From contig NZ_VUKE01000006.1 of the NCBI RefSeq assembly GCF_009193175.1, forward strand, positions 1 through 64,000: a stretch of 64,000 bases of DNA, given 5' to 3'. Made by a program: the position numbers and the translations under genes. This document shows positions 16,076 through 25,367 of this stretch, in pieces. The notes beneath the pieces were generated by a model. That model was not told the origin of the DNA. It saw only the letters and a program-made list of their open reading frames with translations, and searched no databases. Each line of letters opens with the position of its first letter. The first letter of the stretch is position 1. The stretch is from Georgenia ruanii. GTDB lineage: Bacteria > Actinomycetota > Actinomycetes > Actinomycetales > Actinomycetaceae.

Positions 16076-16941
16076 GCCGCCAGCCCGCGTCGCGGGTGCC
16101 CGCCCCCGCCCTGTTCATGGCCTCCGGGGTGAGCCAGTACCTCGGCGCCGCCATCGCCGTCGAGCTCTTCGTCCTCATGCCGGCGGCCACCGTGGCGTGG
16201 TGGCGGGTGGTCGTGGCGGCCGTGTTCCTGGTGCTGTGGCGGCGGCCGTGGCGGCACGGCTGGACGCCGCGCGACCTGGCCACCTCCGGGCTGTTCGGGG
16301 TGGTGCTCGCCGGGATGAACCTGCTGTTCTACGGGGCGATCGCGCACCTGCCGCTGGGCACCGCCGTGTCGCTGGAGTACCTCGGGCCGGTCGCGGTGGC
16401 CGCCCTGGGCGGGCGCGGGGCCCGGGCGCGCGTGGCCGTGGTCCTCGCCCTGCTCGGCGTGGTGTCGATCTCCGGGCTGGGGCTGGACTGGGCGGCGCCG
16501 GGGACGGCGGTGGGCGTCGCCTTCGCGCTCGCGGCCGGGGCGGCGTGGGCCGGCTACATCGTCCTGGGCCGGCGCATCGCCACGGCGCGCAGCGGGCTGG
16601 ACTCGCTGGCGGTGGGCATGGCCGTCGGCGCGCTGGTCTACACCCCGCTCGCGGCCGGCACGGCCGGGGCGGCGCTGGCGTCCCCGGGGCTGGCACTGGC
16701 GGTGGTCGGGGTGGGCCTGCTCTCCTCGGCGGTGCCCTACGCCGTCGACCAGGTGGCGCTGACCCGGCTGAGCGCGCCCACCTTCGCACTGCTGACGGCC
16801 CTGCTGCCGACGACGTCGCTGCTCGTCGGTCTCGTCGTGCTGCGGCAGGTGCCGAGCCCGGGGGAGCTCCTCGGCCTCGTGCTCGTCAGCGTCGCCGTGG
16901 CCCTGGCCTCCCGGGGCGAGGGCGGGCCGGGGCGGCGCTGA
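16072..16941 (+). CDS. EamA-family (RhtA-like) exporter
   Basis: A 289-residue protein with ten predicted membrane helices in two EamA repeats. The first repeat has GAAIAVELFVLMPAATVAWW and AIAHLPLGTAVSLEYLGPVA, the second has AAWAGYIVLGRRIA and VPYAVDQVALTRLSAPTFAL. This arrangement matches RhtA-type threonine/homoserine exporters. The GTG start overlaps the AEC gene stop, so the two are translated together; they may export related metabolites. Confidence 0.87.
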   Translation: MSRQPASRVPAPALFMASGVSQYLGAAIAVELFVLMPAATVAWWRVVVAAVFLVLWRRPWRHGWTPRDLATSGLFGVVLAGMNLLFYGAIAHLPLGTAVSLEYLGPVAVAALGGRGARARVAVVLALLGVVSISGLGLDWAAPGTAVGVAFALAAGAAWAGYIVLGRRIATARSGLDSLAVGMAVGALVYTPLAAGTAGAALASPGLALAVVGVGLLSSAVPYAVDQVALTRLSAPTFALLTALLPTTSLLVGLVVLRQVPSPGELLGLVLVSVAVALASRGEGGPGRR

Positions 16942-16959
16942 CCCGCGCGGCCCGGCAGG

Positions 16960-17628
16960 CTACGGCGCGCCCGGGAGCCCCGGTGCGACGCCCTCGCCTC
17001 CGGCGCGCACCGAGGCGGCGCGCGCCAGCCAGCCCGGCGGCAGCCAGGCCCCGGACGCGAGCTGCGGGTGGCCGGGGTGGGCGGCGAGGGCCCACATCGC
17101 GAAGAGCAGCTCGGCCCAGTCGGACTCGAGCAGCCAGCGCACCGGCCCCGTGGTGGACTGCCCCGACAGGTCCACCAGCCCGGGCCGGCCCACCTCGCAC
17201 GCCCCGACGGCGGCGTAGGACCACGCCGCCAGCCCGCCCGGGGCGGAGAGGTAGAAGCCGTGGGTGGAGACGGTGAGCAGGCCGGTGCCGGCCGCCTCCC
17301 AGCGGGGCGCGGCGTCGCGCTCGGCGGCGCGCTTGCGGCGGGCGTTGCCCACCAGCTGCCCGGCCGCGACGGCGGCGGTCGCCGCCAGGCCCACCGCGCC
17401 GGTGGCGAAGAAGAAGCCCGAGCTGCGCCGGTAGGAGCCGTCCCCCGCGCGGAGCACGTACCGGGTGAACGGCCCGGCGGCGAGGAGGGTCTCGCCGTCG
17501 GCGAGCTGGGGGCGCACCGCGGACGCGACCGGGTCGGGGGGCCGCACCGGCAGGCCGCGCGCCCCCGCCAGGGCCAGCTCGCAGGTGAGCCACAGGGCCC
17601 GGTCCCGCTGCGTCCACTGCTCGGCCAC
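16960..17628 (-). CDS. Conserved hypothetical protein with a short hydrophobic segment
   Basis: A 222-residue product from a GTG. There is one hydrophobic region, FFFATGAVGLAATAAVAAGQ (about 72-92), followed by basic NARRKRAAER. The C-terminal half, with LLTVSTHGFYLSAP, WSYAAVGACEVGRPGLVDL and LLESDWAELLFAMWALAAHP, looks like the fold of small PH-like or DUF-type proteins that compare a value with a local threshold, but I cannot name the family. It is convergent with the EamA gene and divergent from the DEAD-box helicase. Confidence 0.7.
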   Translation of the reverse strand: MAEQWTQRDRALWLTCELALAGARGLPVRPPDPVASAVRPQLADGETLLAAGPFTRYVLRAGDGSYRRSSGFFFATGAVGLAATAAVAAGQLVGNARRKRAAERDAAPRWEAAGTGLLTVSTHGFYLSAPGGLAAWSYAAVGACEVGRPGLVDLSGQSTTGPVRWLLESDWAELLFAMWALAAHPGHPQLASGAWLPPGWLARAASVRAGGEGVAPGLPGAP

Positions 17629-17847
17629 GCCCCGACCTTAACGGGGCCGGGCCGCGTCCCGCGTGCGCCTCCTCACCGGACGCGCCAGCCCCGCAACCGC
17701 CCGTCCCGTGCGATACTCCTCCCAGGGCGCGCCGTGACCGGCGTCCCGACATCGCACAGCACGGCTACAGCGCCGGCGGCCCGGCCGCCGATGACGCGGA
17801 CGGCGGAGATGCCTGCGGTGACCTCCTGCTGAGAGAAGTGCCCCTTC

Positions 17848-19422
17848 GTGCTCGACACCACCACACCTCGTACGACCCTGCCCACCGACGGCGCCTCCTT
17901 CGCGGCGCTCGGCGTCCCCGCGCCGTTGGTCCGGTCCCTGTCCTCGCGCGGGATCACCGCGCCGTTCCCCATCCAGTCCGCCACCCTGCCGGACACCCTC
18001 GCCGGGCGCGACGTGCTCGGCCGCGGCCGCACCGGCTCGGGCAAGACGCTCGCCTTCGCGCTCCCGCTCGTCGCCCGCCTGGCCGCGTTGGTGCCCTCGG
18101 GCGAGCCCATCCCCGGGCGCAGCGCGCCGTCCCACCCGCGCGGCCTCGTCCTCGCGCCCACCCGCGAGCTGGCCACCCAGATCGCCGAGACCGTCACCCC
18201 GCTCGCGGAGGCCGCCGGGCTGCGCGTCACCACGATCTTCGGCGGGGTCAAGCAGGGCCGGCAGGTCGAGGCGCTCCAGCGCGGTGTCGACATCGTCGTC
18301 GCGTGCCCCGGGCGCCTCGAGGACCTCATGCACCAGAAGCTCGTCCACCTCGACGCCGTGGCCGTCACGGTCCTCGACGAGGCCGACCACATGGCCGACC
18401 TCGGCTTCCTGCCCGGGGTGACCCGGATCCTCAAGGCCACCCCGGCCGGCATCCAGCGGCTGCTGTTCTCCGCCACCCTCGACAACGGCGTGGACAAGCT
18501 CGTCAGGCAGTTCCTCCGCAACCCGCTGCACCACTCCGTGGACTCCGCCGCCTCGCCCGTGGCGGCGATGGTGCACCACGTCTTCGAGGTGGCCGGCACC
18601 GAGGAGAAGAACGAGCTCGTGCGCACCCTCGCCTCGGGGACCTCCCGCCGGATGCTGTTCACCCGCACCAAGCACCAGGCCAAGAAGCTCGCCCGCCAGC
18701 TCACCGCTTCGGGGATTCCCGCCGTCGAGCTGCACGGCAACCTCTCCCAGAACGCCCGCGAGCGCAGCCTCGACGCCTTCGCCTCCGGCGAGGTCCGGGT
18801 GATGGTGGCCACCGACATCGCGGCCCGCGGCATCCACGTCGACGACGTCGAGCTCGTCGTCCACGTCGACCCGCCGGCCGAGCACAAGGCCTACCTGCAC
18901 CGCTCCGGGCGCACCGCCCGCGCCGGGCACGGCGGCGACGTCGTCACCGTCGTCCTGCCCGAGCAGCGCGGCGACTTCCGCCAGCTGGCCCGGGCCGCGA
19001 AGATCCACGCCACCCCGGCGCGCGTGACGGCCACCGACCCGCGCGTGCTCACGCTGGTCGGCGACGTCGCGCCGACCGTCGCCCCCGACCGGGCCCCGGT
19101 GGCCGCCTCGCGCAAGCCCGCGCCGCAGCAGCCGAAGGCCGCCCGGTCCGCCGCGGCGGGCCGCCAGCGCGGAGGCGCGGCGGGCGGGCACCGCACGGGT
19201 GACGTCGCCGCGGCGGCCCCCGCCGCCCGTTCGTCCCGGTCGCGCCGCGGCCGCGGCGCCGGCGCGACCGCCCGGTCCGGCAGCGCCGGGGGCGGCTCCC
19301 GCCCGGTCTACAGCTCCACGACGGGGGAGGCGCCGGCGGGTAGTGGTCTCCGGGGCGGCGCCGAGCCGGCGTCGCGTCCCCGCGGGCGGCGCCGGGCGAC
19401 GGCGAGCGGCCGGCACGCCTGA
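17848..19422 (+). CDS. DEAD-box RNA helicase
   Basis: A 524-residue helicase from a GTG. Helicase motifs appear in order: Q motif (TAPFPIQSATLP), motif I GRGRTGSGKT, PTRELATQ, TPGR-equivalent ACPGRLEDL, VLDEADHM, FSATLD, and in the second RecA domain VATDIAARGIHVDDVELVVH and HRSGRTARAGHGG. After about residue 395 the tail is Ala/Arg/Gly-rich and disordered, a likely RNA-binding extension as in RhlE/CsdA-like proteins. Such helicases unwind RNA in ribosome assembly or cold adaptation. The long leader (17718-17847) is consistent with post-transcriptional control. Confidence 0.93.
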   Translation: MLDTTTPRTTLPTDGASFAALGVPAPLVRSLSSRGITAPFPIQSATLPDTLAGRDVLGRGRTGSGKTLAFALPLVARLAALVPSGEPIPGRSAPSHPRGLVLAPTRELATQIAETVTPLAEAAGLRVTTIFGGVKQGRQVEALQRGVDIVVACPGRLEDLMHQKLVHLDAVAVTVLDEADHMADLGFLPGVTRILKATPAGIQRLLFSATLDNGVDKLVRQFLRNPLHHSVDSAASPVAAMVHHVFEVAGTEEKNELVRTLASGTSRRMLFTRTKHQAKKLARQLTASGIPAVELHGNLSQNARERSLDAFASGEVRVMVATDIAARGIHVDDVELVVHVDPPAEHKAYLHRSGRTARAGHGGDVVTVVLPEQRGDFRQLARAAKIHATPARVTATDPRVLTLVGDVAPTVAPDRAPVAASRKPAPQQPKAARSAAAGRQRGGAAGGHRTGDVAAAAPAARSSRSRRGRGAGATARSGSAGGGSRPVYSSTTGEAPAGSGLRGGAEPASRPRGRRRATASGRHA

Positions 19423-19575
19423 CCGGCGGCGAGCCTCTACCACACTTGTGCCTCCGCGCACAACCCCCCTCGACGTGCGGGCCGTTCCCCGACCTGCCAC
19501 GCTTCCCTACGTACCGCCGGACGGCCCGGGAAGATCCCCGCGGCGGCCCGGCCCGGAGGAAAGAGAGGGAGTCCC

Positions 19576-19857
19576 ATGTTGGGTGAGCTCATCGGCCTCA
19601 TCATCTTCGGCGCCGTCATCGGCGCTCTCGCCCGACTCGTGATGAGGGGCAACCAGAACATCGGCATCATCTGGACGATCATCCTGGGTGCGCTCGGCGC
19701 GCTGGTGGGCTACTGGCTGGCTGGCCTCCTTGGGGTGGCTCAGACGGGTGGGATCGACTGGATCCGCTGGATCATCTCCGTCATCGCGGCGGTCGTGTTC
19801 ATCTCCATCTACATCGGCATCCGCGGCGGCGGACGCAAGCGCGGGATCATGCACTGA
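19576..19857 (+). CDS. GlsB/YeaQ/YmgE-family stress membrane protein
   Basis: A 93-residue protein with a GAGGGAG ribosome site. Three membrane helices are evident: LIGLIIFGAVIGALARLVM, IWTIILGALGALVGYWLAGL and WIRWIISVIAAVVFISIYIG. The Gly-rich spacing is typical of the GlsB/YeaQ/YmgE family (transglycosylase-associated). These are general stress-induced membrane proteins of uncertain biochemical role. It stands alone. Confidence 0.9.
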   Translation: MLGELIGLIIFGAVIGALARLVMRGNQNIGIIWTIILGALGALVGYWLAGLLGVAQTGGIDWIRWIISVIAAVVFISIYIGIRGGGRKRGIMH

Positions 19858-19929
19858 TCCCGCCCACGCCCGCAGGGCCGGTCGCACCTCGTGCGGCCGG
19901 CCCTGCGGCATGGTCGCGGCGCCGGCACC

Positions 19930-21909
19930 TCAGCCGGCGGGTGGGTCGCCGGGCGCGGCGGTCGGCCGGCTGGTCGCGGCGGCGCCCGCCCCCTCCCCGG
20001 CGGTGCCGGCGGCGGTCGCCGCCGCCATCGCCGGCTGCCGCCCCGGGATCGTGCTCAGCGGCTGCGCCCGCAACGTCGGGGTGGCCTGGTCGAGGATCTT
20101 GTTGAGGCGTAGCGCGGCGTCGATGAGGGAGAGGTGCGTGAAGGCCTGGGGGAAGTTGCCGATCTGCTCGCCGGTCAGGGCGATCTCCTCGGAGTACAAC
20201 CCCAGGTGGTTCGCGTAGGTGAGCATCTTCTCGAAGGTCACTCGTGCCTTGTCCAGATGACCGGCGCGGGCAAGGGCGTCGACGTACGAGAACGTGCACA
20301 GGGAGAAGGTCCCCTCCGAGCCCCGCAGGCCGTCGGGCGAGGCCGCGGGGTCGTAGCGGTACACCAGGCTGTCGGTGACCAGCTCGCCGTCCATCGCCCG
20401 GAGCGTGGAGTCCCACATCGGGTCGGTGGGGGAGACGAAGCCGACGTTGGACATCCTCAGCAGCGACGCATCGAGGACGTCGGTGCGGTAGTGCTGGACG
20501 AACGCCTGGCGTTCGTGGCTCCAGCCCTTCTCCATGATCTGGTTGTAGACCGCGTCCCGCTCCTGGCGCCAGCGGTCCACGGGGGCGGGGCGGCCGAGGC
20601 TGGCCGCGAGCCGGATGCCGCGGTCGAAGGCGACCCAGCACATCAGCCGGCCGTAGGTGAAGTCCTGCCGCCCGCCGCGGGTCTCCCAGATGCCCTCCTC
20701 GGGCTGGTCCCAGTTGTCGGCGAGCCAGTTGAGCACCTCCACCAGCTTGAGCCAGCCGGGGTGGCCGGCCTGGATGCCGTGCCGGTCCGCGAAGTAGACG
20801 CTGTCGATCGCCTCGCCGTAGATGTCGAGCTGGAGCTGGTCCGCCGCGCCGTTGCCGATGCGGACGGGACTGGACCCGCGGTAGCCCTCCCAGTGCTCGA
20901 GGATCTCCTCGGACAGGTCGCTGGAGCCGTCGACCCGGTACATGATCTGCAGCGGCGCCGCCCCGTCCGCGCGCTGGTCCTGCACCCGGTCGCGCAACCA
21001 GGTGGCGAAGGCGGCGGCCTCCTCCCGGAAGCCCAGGCCGAGCAGCGAGTAGACGGAGAAGGACGCGTCCCGGACCCAGGTGTAGCGGTAGTCCCAGTTG
21101 CGCTCGCCGCCGACCTGCTCGGGGAGCCCGGCCGTGGGCGCGGCCACGAGCCCGCCCGTCGGGGCGTACGTCATGAGCTTGAGGGTGATGGCGGACCGGT
21201 GGAGCGTCTCGCGCCACCGGCCGGAGTAGGTCGACTGCCTCAGCCAGGACTTCCAGAAGCGGACGGTCTCGTCGAAGAGCTGCTGGACCTCGGCCGCGCG
21301 CACCGCCCGCGCCTCGGTGGCCCCCGTCTCGAGGACGGCGCCGCGGACCATGCCCGCCGTGAGCGTGGCGCGGGCGTGCACGTCGCCCTCCTCGTCCAGC
21401 GCTCCCTCGGCCAGACGCTCATCCCCGGGCTCGCGCACGAGGTGGACGGCCAAGGAGGTGCGCGGGCCGCGGAACACGACGCCGTCGTCGCTCAGGTGGG
21501 CCTCGTGGTTCTCGCGGCCGTAGTCGAACCGGGGGGCGATCTCCACCGCGAAGGTGATCTGGCCACGGACGCATCGCAGAATCCTGACCAGGCGGTGCCG
21601 GCCTGTGGGTGCCGCGGAGGCCGACACCGGCATGAAGTCCACGACCTCTCCGACCCCCTCCTCGGTCATGAACCGCGTGACGAGGATCGCGGTGTCCGGG
21701 AAGTAGAGCTGCTTGCTGGTGACGATGTCCGCGGTGGGGCGCATCCGGAAGTGGCCGCCGCGGGTGTGGTCGAGCAGGGCGCCGAAGATGCTCGGCGAGT
21801 CGAACCGCGGCGAGCAGAACCAGTCGACGGACCCGTCGGTGGCGACCAGTGCCGCCGTCTGCAGGTCACCGATGAGCCCGTGGTCGGCGATCAGCGGGTA
21901 GTCGGCCAT
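19930..21909 (-). CDS. Glycoside hydrolase family 15 protein (glucoamylase/trehalase-like)
   Basis: A 659-residue cytoplasmic enzyme. The N-terminal domain begins with DYPLIADHGLIGDLQTAALV and GSVDWFCSPRFDSPSIFGAL, typical of bacterial GH15. The (alpha/alpha)6 barrel includes RNWDYRYTWVRDASFSVYSL, GIWETRGG with the candidate general acid Glu, GRLMCWVAFDRG and LGLYSEEI with the candidate base Glu. Actinobacterial members hydrolyse trehalose or alpha-glucans. The last 60 residues are Ala/Pro-rich and disordered. It is divergent from the MFS/ATPase operon with about 155 bases between starts. Confidence 0.92.
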   Translation of the reverse strand: MADYPLIADHGLIGDLQTAALVATDGSVDWFCSPRFDSPSIFGALLDHTRGGHFRMRPTADIVTSKQLYFPDTAILVTRFMTEEGVGEVVDFMPVSASAAPTGRHRLVRILRCVRGQITFAVEIAPRFDYGRENHEAHLSDDGVVFRGPRTSLAVHLVREPGDERLAEGALDEEGDVHARATLTAGMVRGAVLETGATEARAVRAAEVQQLFDETVRFWKSWLRQSTYSGRWRETLHRSAITLKLMTYAPTGGLVAAPTAGLPEQVGGERNWDYRYTWVRDASFSVYSLLGLGFREEAAAFATWLRDRVQDQRADGAAPLQIMYRVDGSSDLSEEILEHWEGYRGSSPVRIGNGAADQLQLDIYGEAIDSVYFADRHGIQAGHPGWLKLVEVLNWLADNWDQPEEGIWETRGGRQDFTYGRLMCWVAFDRGIRLAASLGRPAPVDRWRQERDAVYNQIMEKGWSHERQAFVQHYRTDVLDASLLRMSNVGFVSPTDPMWDSTLRAMDGELVTDSLVYRYDPAASPDGLRGSEGTFSLCTFSYVDALARAGHLDKARVTFEKMLTYANHLGLYSEEIALTGEQIGNFPQAFTHLSLIDAALRLNKILDQATPTLRAQPLSTIPGRQPAMAAATAAGTAGEGAGAAATSRPTAAPGDPPAG

Positions 21910-22064
21910 GGTCCTCGCCCCTTCGCGCCGTGCGCGGTCCTCGCGCCGGGATGGTCACCGTCCACCGTCGGCCAGCCGGGGGACCGGGGCATCACCCCGA
22001 CGGGATGACCCGCCCGGCCGGCCGGTCAGGCACCCTCGTCCCCAGCGATCCGCGGGGGGTGGCC

Positions 22065-23684
22065 ATGGGAGACGCCGTGTCCGTGCCCGTCGCGCGGCCT
22101 GCGACCACCCCCGGGACGGTGCTGCTCACCCTGGCGTCGGCCCAGTTCCTCATGACGCTCGACACCTCGGTCATGAACGTGTCGATCGCCACGGTCGCGC
22201 ACGACGTCGGGACCACGGTGACCGGCATCCAGGCCGCGATCACGCTCTACACCCTCGTCATGGCCTCGCTCATGATCACCGGCGGGAAGGTGGGCGAGCT
22301 GGTGGGCCGCAAGCGGGCCTTCGCCGTCGGGTGCGTGATCTACGGGGCCGGGTCGCTCACCACGTCGCTCGCTCCGACCCTCCCGGTGCTCATCGTCGGC
22401 TGGTCGTTCCTCGAGGGGATCGGGGCGGCGCTCATCCTGCCGGCGATCGTGGCGCTCGTGGCCGCGAACTTCGCCCAGCCGGACCGGCCTCGCGCCTACG
22501 GCCTGGTCGCGGCCTCCGCGGCGATCGCCGTGGCCGTCGGGCCGTTGATCGGCGGGCTGCTGACGACCTACGCCTCGTGGCGGTGGGTCTTCGCCGGCGA
22601 GGTGGTCCTCGTCGCGGGCATCCTCGTGCTGGCCCGCCGGGTCAGCGACGTCGGGCGGGAGCGGTCCGGACGCCTGGACGGGGGCGGGACGATCCTGTCG
22701 GCGCTGGGCCTGAGCCTCGCGGTCCTCGGCATCCTCCAGGCCGGCTCCTGGGGGTTCGTCACCCCCAAGCCCGGCGCGCCGGCGATCATGGGGCTCTCGC
22801 CCGCGATCTGGCTCGTCGTCCTCGGCGGGGTCGTCCTGCGGGTGTTCCTGTCCTGGGAGCGCCGCCGGCTGGCCGCCGGGCGGGCGACGCTGGTCGACCC
22901 CGGGATGCTGGCCAACAAGGTGCTGCGCGGCGGGCTGACCGCGTTCTTCTTCCAGTACCTGCTCCAGGCCGGCCTCTTCTTCGTGGTGCCGCTGTTCCTG
23001 TCCGTGTCTCTCGGGCTCTCCGCCATCGCCACCGGGCTGCGGATCATGCCCCTGTCGCTGACCCTGCTGCTCGCCGCGATCGGGGTGCCGCGGTTGTTCC
23101 CCCACGCCTCGCCGCGGCGGGTCGTCCGGGTCGGCTTCGCGTGCCTCTTCCTCGGGATCGTCGTGCTGCTCGCCCTGCTCGAGGTCGGGGTGGGGGCCGA
23201 GGTGGTCACCTGGCCGCTGCTGCTCGCCGGGCTAGGCATCGGCGCGCTGGCCTCCCAGCTGGGTGCCGTCACCGTCTCCGCGGTGCCCGACACCCGGACC
23301 GGCGAGGTGGGCGGGTTGCAGAACACGCTGACCAACCTCGGCGCCTCCATCGGCACCGCCCTGGCCGGGGCGGTGCTCATCTTCGCGCTGACCAGCACGT
23401 TCCTCACCGGCATCCAGAACAACCCGGCCGTCCCCGCCCAGGTGACGGCACAGGCGCAGGTCCGCCTGGCCGCGGGGGCGCCCTTCATCTCCGACGCACA
23501 GCTGAGCCAGAGGCTCGCGGACGCCGGGGTGATCGGGCCGACCGCGGCCGCGATCATGCAGGAGAACACCCGGGCCCGGCTCGACGCCCTGCGCTGGTCG
23601 CTCGCGACGCTCGCCCTCCTTGCGCTCGTCGCGCTCTTCTTCACCGACCGGATCCCCGAGCGGCAACCAGGGAGATCGCCATGA
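22065..23684 (+). CDS. DHA2-type (14-TMS) major facilitator transporter
   Basis: A 539-residue transporter. The ATG at 22065 is preferred (GGGGGG upstream); upstream in-frame starts would extend the N-terminus. Signatures include ASAQFLMTLDTSVMNVSIAT (motif D1 of drug:H+ antiporter-2), GGKVGELVGRKRAF (motif A) and AIAVAVGPLIGGLLTTYASW (motif C, antiporter). About fourteen helices are predicted, with a periplasmic insertion near 465-520. These proteins export drugs or lipids with proton influx. The TGA overlaps the ATG of the following ATPase gene (ATGA), an unusual partnership. Confidence 0.9.
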   Translation: MGDAVSVPVARPATTPGTVLLTLASAQFLMTLDTSVMNVSIATVAHDVGTTVTGIQAAITLYTLVMASLMITGGKVGELVGRKRAFAVGCVIYGAGSLTTSLAPTLPVLIVGWSFLEGIGAALILPAIVALVAANFAQPDRPRAYGLVAASAAIAVAVGPLIGGLLTTYASWRWVFAGEVVLVAGILVLARRVSDVGRERSGRLDGGGTILSALGLSLAVLGILQAGSWGFVTPKPGAPAIMGLSPAIWLVVLGGVVLRVFLSWERRRLAAGRATLVDPGMLANKVLRGGLTAFFFQYLLQAGLFFVVPLFLSVSLGLSAIATGLRIMPLSLTLLLAAIGVPRLFPHASPRRVVRVGFACLFLGIVVLLALLEVGVGAEVVTWPLLLAGLGIGALASQLGAVTVSAVPDTRTGEVGGLQNTLTNLGASIGTALAGAVLIFALTSTFLTGIQNNPAVPAQVTAQAQVRLAAGAPFISDAQLSQRLADAGVIGPTAAAIMQENTRARLDALRWSLATLALLALVALFFTDRIPERQPGRSP

Positions 23685-25258
23685 CCCTCGACGACGCGGC
23701 GACGTCACGACACGGCCGAGACGGCAGGGCACCCGCGCCGGTCCCACCGGACGGGCCGCGCGCCGCCGCGGCGGGGATGGCCGCCCGGATGGCCGAGTAC
23801 CGCACCGCCCGGGCGGAGATCGAGCGCCACCTCCTGCCGCTGGCGACGTCGATCGACGGTGACGCGTTCGACGTCCAGGCCTCCCTGTACGACCTCACGC
23901 TCCGTCGCGGCGGGTACGTCATGCTGGAGCAGGCCGGCCGCGCCTGGCTCGGGCAGGTCACGGACCTGGCGGTCGCCTCGCAGACGGCGGGCGGGGCCGG
24001 GCTGCCGGGCGCGGACGCCGTCACCGTCCGGCTCGCCACCGGCTCCGGCGTCGTCCTCGACGGCGACGGCACCCCCTTCCACGACGCCGCGGTGCGCCCC
24101 GCCGCGCCGGCGGAGGTGGGGGACCGGCTGGGCCACGGCCCGGCGCGGCGCGCCGGCCTGACCGTCGGTGAGCTCCTGCTGGCCCCGGGGGTGCCGGTGA
24201 CGCTCGACAGCGGCGGGCTGGGCCGGCACACCTTCCTGTGCGGGCAGTCCGGCTCGGGCAAGACCTACTCCCTGGGGGTGCTCCTCGAGCGGCTGCTGGC
24301 CGAGACGACCCTGCGGGTGATCGTCCTCGACCCGAACTCCGACTACGTGGGCCTCGGCCGGCTGCGCGAGGGGGCCGACCCGGCGCTGGCCGCCCGCTAC
24401 GCGCCCGTGCTCGGCGACGTCGCGGTGTGGCGCAACGACCCCACCGCCGACCATCAGCTCCGGCTGCGCTTCGCCGACCTCGACCTCGCGGTGCGGGCCG
24501 CCGTCCTCGGCCTGGACCCGGTGCGCGACCGCGAGGAGTACGCCGTGCTCAGCGACATCGTGGGCTCCCAGGAGGCGGGCCGGCCGCTCCTCACCGACGC
24601 CGAGCAGCTGCTGCGGGCGGAGACCCGAGGGGCGCGAGAGCTGGGTCTGCGCGCGGTCAACCTCGGTGTCCTCGGGTGGCGGCTGTGGGGCCCGGACCTG
24701 CCCTCGCTCGTCGCGGAGCTGCGCGAGCCGGCCGCCCGGTGCACGGTCGTCGACCTCGGCTCCCTCGACACGGTTCAGGAGCAGCGCCTGGTCGCCGAGG
24801 CCGTCCTGTCGACGCTGTGGGAGACGCGGCTCGCCCGGCGGCCCTGCCTCGTCGTCCTCGACGAGGCACACAACATCTGCCCGGCCGACCCGCCCGACGA
24901 CGTCAGCCGGCTGGCCACCGACCGGGCCGTCCAGATCGCCGCCGAGGGCCGCAAGTACGGGCTGTACCTGCTGACCGCCACCCAGCGGCCGCACAGGGTC
25001 GACCAGAACGTGGTGTCGCAGTGCGACAACCTGGTGCTCATGCGGATGAACTCGGCCGCCGATCTCGCCGATCTGGGCCGGCTGTTCTCCTTCGTGCCGC
25101 CCGGCCTGTTCGCCGGGGCGACGTCGTTCGGGCTCGGGCAGGCGCTCGTCGCGGGCAAGGTGCTGCCGCAGGCGGCGTACGTCCAGATGGGCCGGCGGGT
25201 CTCCGAGGAGGGCGGCGGGGACGTCCCGGCGGCCTGGGCGGCGGCCCGGCCCGCGTGA
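23681..25258 (+). CDS. HerA-type (DUF87) P-loop ATPase
   Basis: A 525-residue ATPase, start overlapping the MFS stop with AGGGAG upstream. After a roughly 175-residue N-terminal region, which probably forms the HAS-barrel-like part (RGGYVMLEQAGRAWLGQVTD), come Walker A CGQSGSGKTYSLGVLLERLL (about 186) and Walker B CLVVLDEAHNICP (about 388). Also present are the AEGRKYGLYLLTATQRPHRV segment with sensor and arginine-finger features, and SQCDNLVLMRMNS. This is the HerA/FtsK-superfamily DUF87 architecture. HerA normally pumps DNA with NurA, but no nuclease gene is adjacent. Translational coupling to an exporter is unexplained. Confidence 0.88.
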   Translation: MTLDDAATSRHGRDGRAPAPVPPDGPRAAAAGMAARMAEYRTARAEIERHLLPLATSIDGDAFDVQASLYDLTLRRGGYVMLEQAGRAWLGQVTDLAVASQTAGGAGLPGADAVTVRLATGSGVVLDGDGTPFHDAAVRPAAPAEVGDRLGHGPARRAGLTVGELLLAPGVPVTLDSGGLGRHTFLCGQSGSGKTYSLGVLLERLLAETTLRVIVLDPNSDYVGLGRLREGADPALAARYAPVLGDVAVWRNDPTADHQLRLRFADLDLAVRAAVLGLDPVRDREEYAVLSDIVGSQEAGRPLLTDAEQLLRAETRGARELGLRAVNLGVLGWRLWGPDLPSLVAELREPAARCTVVDLGSLDTVQEQRLVAEAVLSTLWETRLARRPCLVVLDEAHNICPADPPDDVSRLATDRAVQIAAEGRKYGLYLLTATQRPHRVDQNVVSQCDNLVLMRMNSAADLADLGRLFSFVPPGLFAGATSFGLGQALVAGKVLPQAAYVQMGRRVSEEGGGDVPAAWAAARPA

Positions 25259-25367
25259 CGGCGGCCGCCTGCGTCGCCGGGGCGCCCCGGCGGCCGGCGG
25301 GGCGGCGTGGCGCTCTCATCCCCGGCGCATGATGCGAGTCCCGAGACGTGGCCAGCACCGTGGGGGG

